Shown: positions 33,486-44,531 of the stretch, in pieces
How the letters are laid out: every line of letters starts with the position of its first letter
Numbering within the stretch: the first letter of the stretch is position 1
NCBI GenBank assembly: GCA_027924585.1
Contig: BSBM01000994.1
Location: forward strand, 6,393,001-6,457,000
DNA from: Larix kaempferi
Lineage: Eukaryota; Streptophyta; Pinopsida; Pinales; Pinaceae
Direction: 5' to 3'
DNA length: 64,000 bases
Program-made: the position numbers and the translations under genes
The notes under the pieces: model-generated
What the model was told of the DNA's origin: nothing
The model's database searches: none
What the model saw: the letters and a program-made list of their open reading frames with translations, nothing else

Positions 33486-35295
33486 ATGGTGAATAGTACA
33501 TATAGTGTTTCTTATGAAGAAACCCATAACCTGAGAAATGGAAAGCGATACAAGTTCGTCACTGAGAAAAATCCTGGCCCACATGGACTCCGCGTAGATA
33601 CCCAGATACCATGTGAACTTGATAATCAAACCGCACCTCTGTCAGCCTATGATGCCACAAAACCTGCCAGTTGCACAAACCATGCCTCCCATGTATTAGA
33701 ATCCATCAGTTCAGAACCCGCCGGTTGCGAACAACACGCAACCCACACCGCAGAACATCAGTACTGGTAACACTGCAGGAGCGGGTTCCTAGGCTATTCC
33801 GAATCAGCCTACCTCATCTCAGCCTGTACCACTTCAGAATGTCCAACCTCAGATCATTCCTCAGAGTCTTATACCTAGCACTACTAAGACAATTGTGCCA
33901 CCTAGAAGGAGGATGGTTGATGATATCAAACTGCCGATATTCAAAGGAATGGGTCTAGAAGACCCTGATCAGCATTGGTTTCTATGTGAAGTTGTATGGA
34001 GTTTAAAGCAACTATAGGATGATGCTATGAAGGAAGCACAGCTTGTCGCCACTTTTAGAGATAAAGCCTTGCATTGGTTCATGAAGTATTTGCAGGGACA
34101 GAATAGAACCTTGGTAGAAATCCCTGCACTCTTGGCAGAATTTAAGAAGCCAAAATCAGAATCGCAGTGCATAACAGAGTTGAAAGAGATCAAACAGAAA
34201 CCTAATGAGACAGTCTGGGAGTTTGATCATAAATTTAAGGCACTGCTGGACCAACTAAGCTTCGTCATAGCTCCGCAACATCACAAGGAATGGTTTATAG
34301 CCACGTTGTTTCCCCATATCAGACAGCCTTTGATGCAGCAGAAGGTGGCTTCGCAGGAAGAAGCCTTGGAAATTGGGATGAAGTTGGAAGATTCACCGAT
34401 TGGAGAAAGTAGCACTAGGATGTCTAAGATTCAGAACCAGTTGGCTACCCTGACACTACAATTGCATGATATCAAGAAAGGAAAGCAGGAAAGATAGGAA
34501 GTCTGGTGTACAGGCTATAAGGGTGAAGGACACACTAAGGATCACTGTCCTTTATTCCAATATTTCCTTAACATGGGTGGACCAAACCCATTAAATCTGA
34601 ACCAAGGGCCATGGTGTGAAATTTGCAGAACTAGAGGACACTGACCAGAAGACTGCCACCTAATATAGAAATATGTAAGAACACCTAAAAACCTATATTG
34701 TAATTTATGCAAGTCAGTTGGGCATGATGAGTCCAATTGTCATGCATATGAGCTCATGCTAGAAAGAAAGAAAGATATTGAGCATATGTATGGAGGAATG
34801 TACAGAGTCCAAGAAGAGACTCTGCAAAAACAAAATAATGCATAGCAGGATCAAAGAGCATACAGAGGCCATGGAGGATACCGTGGGAGAGGAAGGAATA
34901 ATGTCCCGACACAAGGATGAGGTCGAGGTCAAGTAATCTGTTATAACTGTGGCCAAGCAGGCCATGTATCTAGAGACTGTACCAACCCATGCACTACATG
35001 TAGTTATTGTAAATCATTTGATCATGTTATTGAAGACTACCCAGTGTTAGAGGTAGAAATGCAGAAAAGGAAGCGACCAGAATCACCAAACCCAAATATC
35101 CAGTTGATCACAGTAGAAAGGAGACCTGCAGATCCAAGTATCAACGTGGTGACGCGAAGTGGTGCTATGATAGGGAGAGATAGAGGAGCAGAAGCTTCAA
35201 CTTCTGGAGACTTTAACACTAAGAAGAATCCTCTTGAAACAATATGGATAAGGAAATCTATTGGAAAAGAACCTGCTTTCGACTTGAACCTTTGA
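33486..35295 (+). pseudogene. E3 gag with a zinc-knuckle array
   Basis: The frame starts MVNSTYSVSYEETHNLRNGK, changes by one base near 33600, then runs to the TGA at 35293. Parts: Pro/Gln/Asn-rich N-terminus; gag domain (PIFKGMGLEDPDQHW to EALEIGMKLED, 33930-34395); then up to five Cys/His units: 34508 (one Cys lost), CEICRTRGH-x-PEDC (34616), CNLCKSVGHDESNC (34702), CYNCGQAGHVSRDC (34938) and a degenerate CTTCSYC-H unit (34993). Several in-frame stops, for example at 34018, 34495 and within the second knuckle. Gag would coat the RNA; a row of knuckles suggests strong nucleic-acid binding. Confidence 0.78.
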
Positions 35296-36028
35296 AGAAG
35301 CGCGAGATATCTTCAAAGAGTCAGCACCCAGATCACTGAGAATCCCATTGCGTAGTGAAATACCGCATATGGAAGATATGCCGGCTGCTTATGATAGAAC
35401 GAGCACCACAACAGAGACGAGCACCTCTGTTGCACAATTCCTCAGGAACTGCATGAAGTTGATGAAGAGTCCAAACTCTATAGTAGAATTGCAGAAGTTG
35501 TTAGATCAGTATGAACCGCATAGTGAAAGTGAAACTACTGATAGCGCAGTTCACCACATCAAGAAACATAAGAGAACAAGCAGAGAAAAGAGACTCAGTG
35601 CATAGATAGGATATTATGAAATGGATGAGATCATCCTTGATCTCAGCTCTGAAGTATATGTCTTAACTAAACAAACATGGCAGCAGATGGGGAGACCAAA
35701 GCTATTATGGTCACCTATCCAGTTGAGAATGGCCAATCAGGAGAAGGTCATACCCTTTGGATGGTTATCCAACGTGATTGCTGACATTGATGGAATGCAT
35801 AACTGCGCAGATTTCAAGGTTATCAAGATTATGGATGATAGTCAGCCTTTTCCTGCGCTATTGGGAATTGAATGGGCTATCAATAACCTCGCTATCATAA
35901 ACTTGAAGAAAAAGAAGATGATCTTCGAAGGAAAACATCTCAAGGTCATTGCACCACTGGACCCTGCAGACAGAGATAGATACAGTGAGCCGATTCTGGA
36001 AGAATACATGGCTCAAGATTTGGACTGA
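35294..36028 (+). pseudogene. E3 protease region
   Basis: The pol frame opens in the +1 frame at the gag stop. After about 110 residues of linker the retropepsin-like part reads EIILDLSSEVYVLTKQTW (the active-site Gly of a D-x-G motif appears replaced by Ser) and PALLGIEWAINNLAIINLKK. Stops at 35603 and 36026 interrupt it. The enzyme in this copy is probably inactive. Confidence 0.7.
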
Positions 36029-36814
36029 CTGTACAAGATGACTGTGAACCATGAAGATTACATTAATCCTACTACGGATGGAACACTCAGCTAGAGATGC
36101 GACAACTCTTGCATCTCAGACTCTGACACAGGATTGGAAAATTGGCAAAGTCGAATGCACAAAGTATCTACAAGGAGATGCATGCAGGTTACAAAGTCAC
36201 TGCGCTGGATTGGAAAGGAGATAAGCCCAATCCCCACCTATGATGGTTTATCTAATTTTTATTCCTTTATCAAAGAATATACTGTAGCAATTGTAGATGA
36301 ACATCACTTACCAACACTAGATATGGCACTGCGCGAGACACCTGCCAGATGGTGGGTTGCGCATAAGCAGACATTGACCACATGGGATCAATGAAGAATC
36401 AAGATGCAGATCAGGTTTGATGACAAGGTTACCCTACCCTTTGAGAAATATAATGGACAGACATATCCAAGATAGCATATTGAGGTTTGTTCACAAGCAT
36501 GGGAGGAGATACCACAAACAAAATGGGTGCATCTGTTTGTGCACACGTTGGAAAAAGAAATTCCAAAGAAATGGTACCTGGATATGGAGTTGCGCAGGGA
36601 AACTACATATTGGCCTACTCTGACTACAAACTTTCAGAAGAGTTTCAGTTTTGAAGACGAGAATCCTACCATAAACGATGCGCTGCAGATTATTAAGGAA
36701 AAAATATTCAGACTAGAATGCCCACATAAGAACATGACATTAGAAGAATTATTTGGAGCTGACAGGGTACCTACAAGCCTACAGACAGAATGGAGGGAAT
36801 AGGTAGAACATGCC
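36029..36814 (+). pseudogene. E3 second gag-like domain inside pol
   Basis: Between protease and RT, in the pol frame, about 190 residues resemble a retrotransposon gag domain: PTYDGLSNFYSFIKEY, LRETPARWWVAHK, then RFDDKVTLPFEKYNGQTY, CSQAWEEIPQTKWVHLFVH, PKKWYLDMELRRETTYW and FQKSFSFEDENP. The W-rich helical pattern and the H-x4-C spacing fit Gag, not PR or RT. In-frame stops at 36092, 36392, 36461 and 36800. E3 therefore carries two gag-like domains. Origin and role are unknown. Confidence 0.6.
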
Positions 36815-38569
36815 ATGGAATGTTATAACCTAGCTGAAGAGGTTGACGATAAAGAAGGAAGTGATGAGGAGGAACCACGCAACATAAACATTCCTGAGTC
36901 AGAAGGAGCGCGCGATGTAGAGGGACCTCCGCTGGAAATCCCAGACATGAGCGGACCCATGAAAACACGGAAAGTGAACATTGGCACCAGCAAAGAGCCA
37001 AAGTTTACAAGTATTGGAGACTATTGGTACAATCAGACTGTCACAAAAATCGCAGACCTGTTACATGAGTATCAGCAATTATTCCCGACAAAATTTATAG
37101 AGATGAAGGGCATATTGGGAGACTTAGGGGTTATGAAGATACCTCTTAAACAAGGTGTGAAGCTTGTTAAGAAGAGGCCCTAGAAACTGAACCCATAATA
37201 CAAAGAATGAGTCAGGGAAGAACTTGATAAAATGCTCGACATAGGGATCATCGAGCCAGTCGAAGAGTCAGAATGGATAAGCCCTATGGTTGTCCAAGAT
37301 AAGAAAACAAAAGGCGAGATCGGGATTTGTGTGTATCTCAGAAAATTGAATGATGCTTCAATGCATGACCCATTTCCTACTCCTTTCATTGATGAGGTGC
37401 TTGATAATGTTGGAGGAAATGAGGCCTATTCCTTTACTGATGGCTTTACGGGATATCATCAGATAAGAATTGATCCCGCGGATAGACACAAAACCACTTT
37501 TTCCATGGAATGGGGGTCGTTCTAGTACACAGTAATGCCGTTTGGTATGAAGAACGCGCCCGCCATATTTTCCAAAGTTGTGGTTGCAGCATTCAAAGAT
37601 TTCATGCATAATTTTTTAGAAGCTTATTTCGATGATTGGAGAGTGTTCGGGTTGCTGAAGGACCATTGCAAAAATCTGAGATTGATGCTAGAAAAATGCA
37701 GACAACATCAAATATCATTAAAACTGAAGAAGTGTATTTTTTGTGTACCCTATGGAATTCTGTTGGGACATATTGTGTGCAAACAGGGCTTGATGGTTGA
37801 TCCTGCGAAGATCACAGTTATTATAAACTTGCCAACACCAAATTCAGTCAAGCAATTGCACACTACATTGGGGCATACCGATTACTACAGAAAATTTATA
37901 AAGGGTTATGCAAGGATAACCGCAACAATGGAGAAGCTGCTGAAGAAAGATGTGTCATTCATCTGGAACACAGAGTGTGAACAAGGTTTTAACACCTTGA
38001 AAGAGAAAATGGTAAATGCGTCGATCCTAGTTTTTCCAGACTGGCAGAAACCATTTCATGTCCATGTCGATGCTTCATGTATAGCATTGGGAGTTGTCTT
38101 AGCACAACCAGGAGAGGGAGGTATTGACCATCCCATCGCCTTTTCGAGCACAAAGCTTTCATCTACAAAGAAGAACTATACCACCACTGAAAGAGAAGAC
38201 CTCGCTATGGTCTATGCACTGCAAAAGTTCAGGCACTATTTGCTGGGTGCACACATCTCTATGTTCACTGACCATTCTTCTTTGAAATACCTGATCAACA
38301 AGGAAGTGTTAGGGGGGGGAATTTGCAGATGGTTGTTACTCTTTCGGGAGTACTACTTTGAGATAATAGGTAAGCCTGGCAGATTGAACTTAGGAGTTGA
38401 TCATCTGTCAAGGATCGAATCAAGAGAAGAGACTACGAACCTTGAAGACAATCTTCCTGATGCGCAGTTGTTTGCTCTCCAGATAGCTGATGAATATTAC
38501 AAAGACATCATAGATTTGCTGACTACTGGGTTAGAACCCATAGAGTTTACTATGCAGCAGAAGAAGTAG
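36815..38569 (+). pseudogene. E3 reverse transcriptase and RNase H
   Basis: An acidic linker leads into RT: VEESEWISPMVVQDKKTKGE, LRKLNDASMHDPFPTPF, FTDGFTGYHQIRID, MPFGMKNAPA and the catalytic EAYFDDW (37619-37639). RNase H follows with intact acids in HVDAS, TEREDLAMV, MFTDHSSLKYL and VDHLSR. In-frame stops at 37181, 37196, 37208, 37523 and 38567, but no frameshift. The protein would do reverse transcription of the E3 RNA. Confidence 0.88.
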
Positions 38570-39766
38570 CTGGTAGTAAGAGCGGCAGACTTCACCATAA
38601 TCATAGGTCAGTTATACAAATTGGGACCTAATGAAGTACTGCGCAAGTGTGTGTTAGAGCACGAGAAACCATTAATATTGGCCGATGCACATTCCGGAGC
38701 AGCAGGAGGTCACTATGCAGGAAGAGCCACTACACAAAAAATATTGAGGGCAGGACAATGGTGGCCTATAGTTCATAAAGATGCAAAGGAGCATTGTCAG
38801 AGCTGCGATGTCTGTCAGAGGACCGGAAGGCCATCGCGAAGAGACGAGATGCCATTAAATCCACAGTTGACATTACAAGCATTTGAAAAATGGGCAATTG
38901 ATTTTGTGGGACCTATAAACCCACCAAGAAAAAGAACTGGTGCGAGGTACATTATCAGTGCAACTAATTACCTCACCAGAAGGGCAGAAGCAAAGCCAGT
39001 AAAGGAATGTAGCGCAGGTACTGCCGCGCAGTTCATATTTGAAGACATCCTTACAAGGTTTGGATGCCCGAATATTTTGATGAGTGATCAAGCAACTCAT
39101 TTCCTGAGCAGGACTATTAATGCATTGAAAAAAGAGTTCCGTATTCATCATCAGCGAAGTACACCATATCATCCGCAAGCGAATGGAACTATTGAAGAGT
39201 TCAAAAAAGTACTGGAGAATGCATTGACTAAGGTTTGCAATGTCAATAGGGATGATTGGGACATGCGCATTCCAGCTATTCTATGGGAATATAGAACTAC
39301 TTGCAAAAAGTTGATTGGCCACACACCTTTTAGGCTAGTCTATGGACAAGAAGCAATAACATGAATGGAGTACATTGTTCCCGGCTTGAGAATAGTTGCA
39401 TCCACAGGCATGGCAGATCGCGATGCACTAGAATAAAGGCTTCTACATTTGGTTGGTCTAGAGGAGGATCGCTTCATCACAGGATTTCACCAACAAGTGC
39501 AGAAGGAAAGAGAAAAAGCATGGCATGATTGCCATATCAAAAACAAGACCTTTCAGGTAGGTGATCCAGTCCTCCTGTATGATAGCAAGTTCATGAAGTT
39601 TCCTGGAAAATTTAAAATGCATTGGCTTGGTCCATATACTGTTTTACATGTAACTAATGGTGGTGCAGTACAGTTAGCCACATTAGCAGGAGATAACTTG
39701 CCCAGTTTAATCAATGGAAGCAGACTTAAACCCTATTGGGATAGTCCTGCTTCGCAGAACCTGTGA
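38570..39766 (+). pseudogene. E3 integrase
   Basis: Same frame as RT. HHCC zinc domain ([28 protein letters not shown]), then the DDE core: [20 protein letters not shown] and [14 protein letters not shown], followed by the C-terminal domain (VLLYDSKFMKFPGKFKMHW) and the TGA at 39764. Internal stops at 39362 (TGA) and 39434 (TAA). No chromodomain follows. Confidence 0.88.
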
Positions 39767-39779
39767 TGATCAGAAAGAG

Positions 39780-40401
39780 GGAAATTTCTAAGTGCTAAGT
39801 ATAGTTGAAATTGGGCACTAGAAAAGGGAAAGAGTCTGTATGCCATGTAGGATGAGGAAGTGTATATACTGCACAACACTATTAAGATGTTCCACTACGC
39901 CAATATATATATATATATAAAGAAACAAGGAACTGTGTAGTTGCGAAGCTCAAAAGGAAACTGTGAAGATCAAGTTGAACGAAGAAACAGGTTAAGTTCA
40001 GAGGGAAGAAGTCAGGCACCGCGAAGTCACTGCGCAGGAGTAGAGATGACCGCCGCGTAGTTCGATGCAACATTCCAGAAAGTAGTCGTTAAACTATCAA
40101 TCGCAAAAATAGCCGTTATACAGTACTTTTCCAGCGATCGCTCGAGCATTTAACAAAGAAATAGCCATTTTGAACTAGTTTATGAAGGAAAGGATCGAAG
40201 AATCTGCCAGATTTGGCCAATGGATACCGCATTTAATGGTAATCTAGCCATTGAAGGGTGCAAGGAGGCTAGCTGTGCCTATAAATAATGTTGCATTCAG
40301 ACTCGCAAGCATTACCGAATACTTAGAATTTTCTGGCGAGCACTACTTTGCGAGTTGTTTTCAGCAAGCTATCTGAAATCCTATTGAGATTTGTCCAGTG
40401 A
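39780..40401 (+). other. E3 spacer between pol and accessory ORF
   Basis: About 620 bp with an (AT)n run at 39903-39920 and no coding frame. The last 130 bp contain a TATA box and lead to the ATG at 40402. Confidence 0.55.
40280..40288 (+). promoter_or_regulatory. TATA-like element before the E3 accessory ORF
   Basis: TATAAATAA lies 122 bp upstream of the ATG at 40402. The spacing suits a plant promoter with a short 5' UTR, so the accessory ORF may be transcribed apart from gag-pol. Confidence 0.45.
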
Positions 40402-43266
40402 ATGTCTGAGAGGTATTCCATTGAAGAAGAGTTCACGGTCCAAGAGACTGTGAAGGTATTCCAATATGGAGGGATCGAAGGGTTAATGAGAACCCCATCC
40501 AAGAAGGTCGTCTTAGAACCAGGTCAAGCGTCCAGAAGATCACCAAGACACGGTCCAACAATGCAGGACAAAGGCAAAGATCCAGTGGGGCCAAGAACAA
40601 AGCAACCAAATATGAGTTCTACAGTGCTGAATCCGCCGATAGCTGATAAGGAGATGCCATTGACAATTACCTCGGACTATATCTCACTCCATGCACTGGA
40701 CGCACCGGTATTCAAGCTAATGAAAAATGCCAAATACAACATTCCGCTATCGCCAATATCAAAGCATGTCGAAGTGGACAAAAACTTATTGGGTAAGATT
40801 CCAAAGTGTAATTGGGAAGACTATGATCTACTTCAGATGAAGAGGGAGTCCAATGAACCTAGGTTCCCACAGTTCCATCCTGACTAGTACATGTGCTGGA
40901 AGAAAGACGTGAAGGGCGACCTTACCTTGGTCACGGAAAGCTAGTTATCCGGAGTAGTCCAATCGGGACTGCTCAATCTGCTCAGACTCCCACATTTTGA
41001 CAAATCATCGGAGCTAAATGTGGTGGTGCGAACTCTGATGGCGCACATTCACCAGGGATATTTGTGGCTTGACTACAATGTCGACCTGAATATTGACATT
41101 ATCCACTGGATCACTGGGTTGAGCAAAAGAGGTAAAGATCCGAAGCAGTTTTTCCAAGGGAAAAGAAAAGATAAATAAGTAGCCGCGAAGATGAAGAAAA
41201 CACAAACTGTCATCAAAGGAAAGAGAGGATTTCAGATGGATGACATCGATGATAAGGAAATGAATTTTGTCACGCAACTGTTAGCCGGAAAACTTCTTAG
41301 AAAATGCAGGCCTTTGGAGGTACCTGCGGGCGCAGTACTACTTGGTGCCGCAACCGCGGAGGACGAATAGTTCAACTGGTGTCAATACCTATTGAATGAT
41401 TTCCTGGAGGAATTAAATGACACACAGCTCAATGGCGGAAATTTCCATTTTACATGGTTAATAGTGTTGATCGCCTTCATAGGGTGGAAGGAGCCGAAGG
41501 ATTACATTGGCATAATCACTGACAGCAATGACTGCAGAGGAGCTCGTTATTCAAACCTTTGGGCTAATTTGAATTCACAAAGATAGCACGTGACAGCTGA
41601 GGTATTCTATGCCTATTATGACCAACTGTGAGCAGCAATCATGCTCACACCGCGGATAACAAAGCAGGTAACGAGTAGGTATATTCGCACTGTTGATTTT
41701 TTTGCTGACATATGTTGCATTCACATTTCAGCCAAAGCACAGAAGAAGAGCACTGAATGGTTCACAGGAAAATACCATATGTATGAAGATGATATTGATA
41801 ATATCATGAAGGAATGGCCTACCGAGTTTCGAGTTGAAATTGTAGATGTCCAAAGCAACTCTGGCGAGGACAACCCCATTCCATGTCCTATTACTGAAGA
41901 AAAGGAGATGGGAAAAGTGAAGGAAGTTGAGAGCCCGACACAGCCAAAGGGAGCGCGAAAGAAGCAGAAAGCCGTTAAAGCTCAATCAGACACAGTACTC
42001 CATGACGATGATAATGAAATGATCGGAGAAAGGGTCACGGAGTAGATGGGAGATCTAATGACTGAGAAGGAGAAAAAGGATAAAGCAATTCAGGAAAGTC
42101 TATATCAATAAGTACACAAAATATTACCCTTACCGCGGGACTCGGAGTCTAAAGGGAAGTCAGGAGGAACTTCGTAGCAGCAGACGCCGCAGCTAGCCAT
42201 GACCGTTCTTGTGAAGTCCCGCATTGTCCATCTTGATCCAATAGCTATGAGATTCCCAATGCCAGAACAAATAATATTGGACACGAAGTACGTCGAGCGT
42301 GTGGAGCTCGATATTGTGAAGATACCACTTCCTGGTCTACACTATTTTCATTTGTAGGTTGTCAAAGAAATGCATGAGAGAACTACTGACGTGCTGAAAC
42401 ATCAAGCTCAGCTGCAAATCGCTAATAGGCAGTTGGAGGAAGCTAGCTCACGGAAAGCTATGGAACTGCAAGATGAGCATGATCGACGAAAAAGACTAGA
42501 GTCCACAATCACTACGGTCGTAGATGATATATCAGAATGTGAAGTACAGGTAGACCCCGCAGACACTGTCATTAGGATCGGCGAATTGGTTAACGATCTT
42601 AAGGCAGAGATGCGAGATATGGAGATCAGCCACAAAGCTAAGGTTGCTGCCTTAGAGGCACAGATTAACCCTCAGACTCCACCAGATCAGCAACAGCTAA
42701 GAGTGAAAGAAGTGAAGGTCGTAGCAAAAAGCATAGCCACCAAGGTGGCTAAGTGCCAAAGTCTGTTAGATGAGGCGTCGAAGGCATTCACTACCCTCAA
42801 GGAGGATCTAGGGTTGCTCGAAGTAAAGAACGTTGTGAAAGAGAAGAAAGCAGCATTCGAAATACTGGATGCAGAATTTAAAGCATTGCTTCCAAGAGAA
42901 AGACTCTAGAGGTACAAGGAATTCTAGATCCTGAAAAAATAAGTTCAAGCATTAAGAGAAAGAGAAAGTGAAATGACAGACAAGTCGCAGCCCTTGCTGG
43001 AGGCATCCCACACAATCTCGCAGGAGATCGAGGAGAAGTTACAGGAGTTGTGTGAAAGTCAAGAATAGGTGGAAGGACAAGCCAAGGATGTTTAAATAAC
43101 ACCTGAGATGTTAGAAACTATGAAACAAGTTGAACAAGACACAAAGGAAGCAGTCGAAAAATTGATTGTCACATACAACGAGTTCGTTGCGAAGCTAGCT
43201 CCACAGCAGGAGGAACAGCGAGGGGGAGTCGAAGTTGAAGGTGGCTCGGGGACGAGCCACATGTAA
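40402..43266 (+). pseudogene. E3 accessory ORF: ITGLSKRG region plus C-terminal coiled coil
   Basis: One frame of about 954 codons from ATG 40402 to the TAA at 43264 is interrupted by some 15 stops and no frameshift. The first 160 residues are basic and probably disordered. At 41020-41142 comes VVVRTLMAHIHQGYLWLDY and WITGLSKRGKDP; the latter motif is also found in the E2 antisense ORF (FITGLSRRG). Then FVTQLLAGKLLRKCRP and a Trp-rich part (41440-41570). A Lys/Glu-rich linker follows, and from 42360 long stretches of Lys, Glu, Ala and Leu predict coiled coils. I know no clear enzyme for it. It is in the place where Athila-type elements have an env-like ORF, but I see no signal peptide or membrane segment. 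Confidence 0.6.
43241..43260. repeat. Hairpin GTGGCTCG-GGGA-CGAGCCAC
   Basis: Perfect 8-base arms with a four-base loop at the very end of the accessory ORF and 10 bp before the purine tract. Confidence 0.75.
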
Positions 43267-43269
43267 GTG

Positions 43270-43278
43270 TTAGGGGCT
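43270..43278 (+). other. Short polypurine tract of E3
   Basis: TTAGGGGCT directly precedes the LTR start TGTTGGG at 43279. It is shorter than usual. Confidence 0.5.
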
Positions 43279-44526
43279 TGTTGGGACTGGCCCAAGTGGG
43301 GCATTTTTTGTGTAAGTCATATTTTGGAACTGCGGAGCTGAGCACAGTTCAGCTGAAGGATTTTTGACAAGTCTATTTTGGATGCTGTGAAGTTGCGCCC
43401 AGCGCAACATCTGAAGATATGCGAAGTCAGTTCTATAAGGAAACAGCACTACGATGTGTCTAGTCTACAGGGATCCGAAAAAGCAGAGTGTTGGATGGAA
43501 GATGGCAAAGATTCCAGTTAGACCATTGGTGGTCTATTTTTGGTAAAGGTTTGTTGAATCTCTCATTTTTTATTGTTATTTTTTTATTGACTGAATAGAT
43601 CTCTATTGAGAGACACTTTTGTAAGGCTCTGCAAGTTGTGTGTGCAAAGGCCGATTGAGAGAGAAGAGAGTCTATAGCTGAGTGCGCAGACAAAGAACTG
43701 TTGCACCCTTCCCAAAGACTACTACAACAACAGTTCTTGTGGACATAGCTCCCATCCTGGGGGTGAACCACATTAAATCCTATGTAGTGTGATTATCTGT
43801 GTTTTACACTTTTTTGTTTGCTTACATTAGATGCTTGAATTCTCATTTATCAGTTGTTATGTTAATGCTTTTATATGTATTCGCCAAAGGAGAAAGATGG
43901 GAATAATATGTTAAGTATTACATGTATGGATGAATGATGAATGCGCAGTATTCTAAGTCTTTGAAAGTATGAGTTTGTTGAATAATCACATATGCACGTA
44001 GAGTTGGGTTGTATAACTCCTTGATGCGCAGCACTGGAAGTGCACGGTATTGTTTATCTCGTCTGTTTGCACCAGTCTAAGGCTAAATAATCTAAGGCAG
44101 TAGATGAATGAATAAGTGTTACGTGAAGTCTTCATAATGGTTAAGTCCACAGAGGAAGCGTATAAGTCAGTTGCGATGTCCTATTATTTGCATCCTTACC
44201 GAACCGCACAGTCCTTGGATGTGTTGGTTGCTCAAGTATATTAGCTTGCATAAGTGAGGGTCGCGACACAGTCTATTGTCACAGAGTCTTCAGCCAGCAG
44301 CTTGAGCCCCGCACTGCACTGCGTAGTATATATTTCCAAACAACTCATCACATCACTATGGAAGCCTAATTTCATAGTACCCCCACAGCTACACCTCAGG
44401 TGAGACCTCAGCCTGTTTGCAGGCTGTTGCTGAAAGGGCCGGTGAGAAGGGGTTTTGTTGGTTCCTTGAAACCGCGAAGAACCTGGGTCTACATTGGAAA
44501 CCTGTAGAACAGTATTTAAGCCAACA
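43279..44526 (+). repeat. 3' LTR of E3 (1248 bp)
   Basis: TGTTGGGACTGG to GCCAACA. It lacks 339 bp of the 5' LTR; the missing part is bordered by AAAG on both sides, so it was probably lost by recombination at short homology. It has about 30 extra bases near 43390-43430. Confidence 0.9.
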
Positions 44527-44531
44527 ATGTG
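44527..44531. repeat. Target-site duplication of E3, right copy (ATGTG)
   Basis: Identical to 31355-31359. Confidence 0.88.

Larger units (their letters stand above)
31360..44526 (+). mobile_element. E3: complete non-chromovirus Ty3/gypsy element with accessory ORF
   Basis: LTRs with ends TG..TGGG and CCAACA, a 5-bp duplication, gag, protease, a second gag-like domain, RT, RNase H, integrase, an accessory ORF, and a purine tract are all present in 13.2 kb. No chromodomain follows integrase and no additional RNase H was found. It belongs to the Athila/Tat side of gypsy; the exact clade is not clear. The pol and accessory ORF are broken by some 28 stops but keep their frame. Confidence 0.88.

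Noticed and set aside
40402-43266. Envelope protein
   Set aside because: Position fits, but no signal peptide, membrane span or cleavage site is visible; coiled coils and the ITGLSKRG motif point elsewhere.
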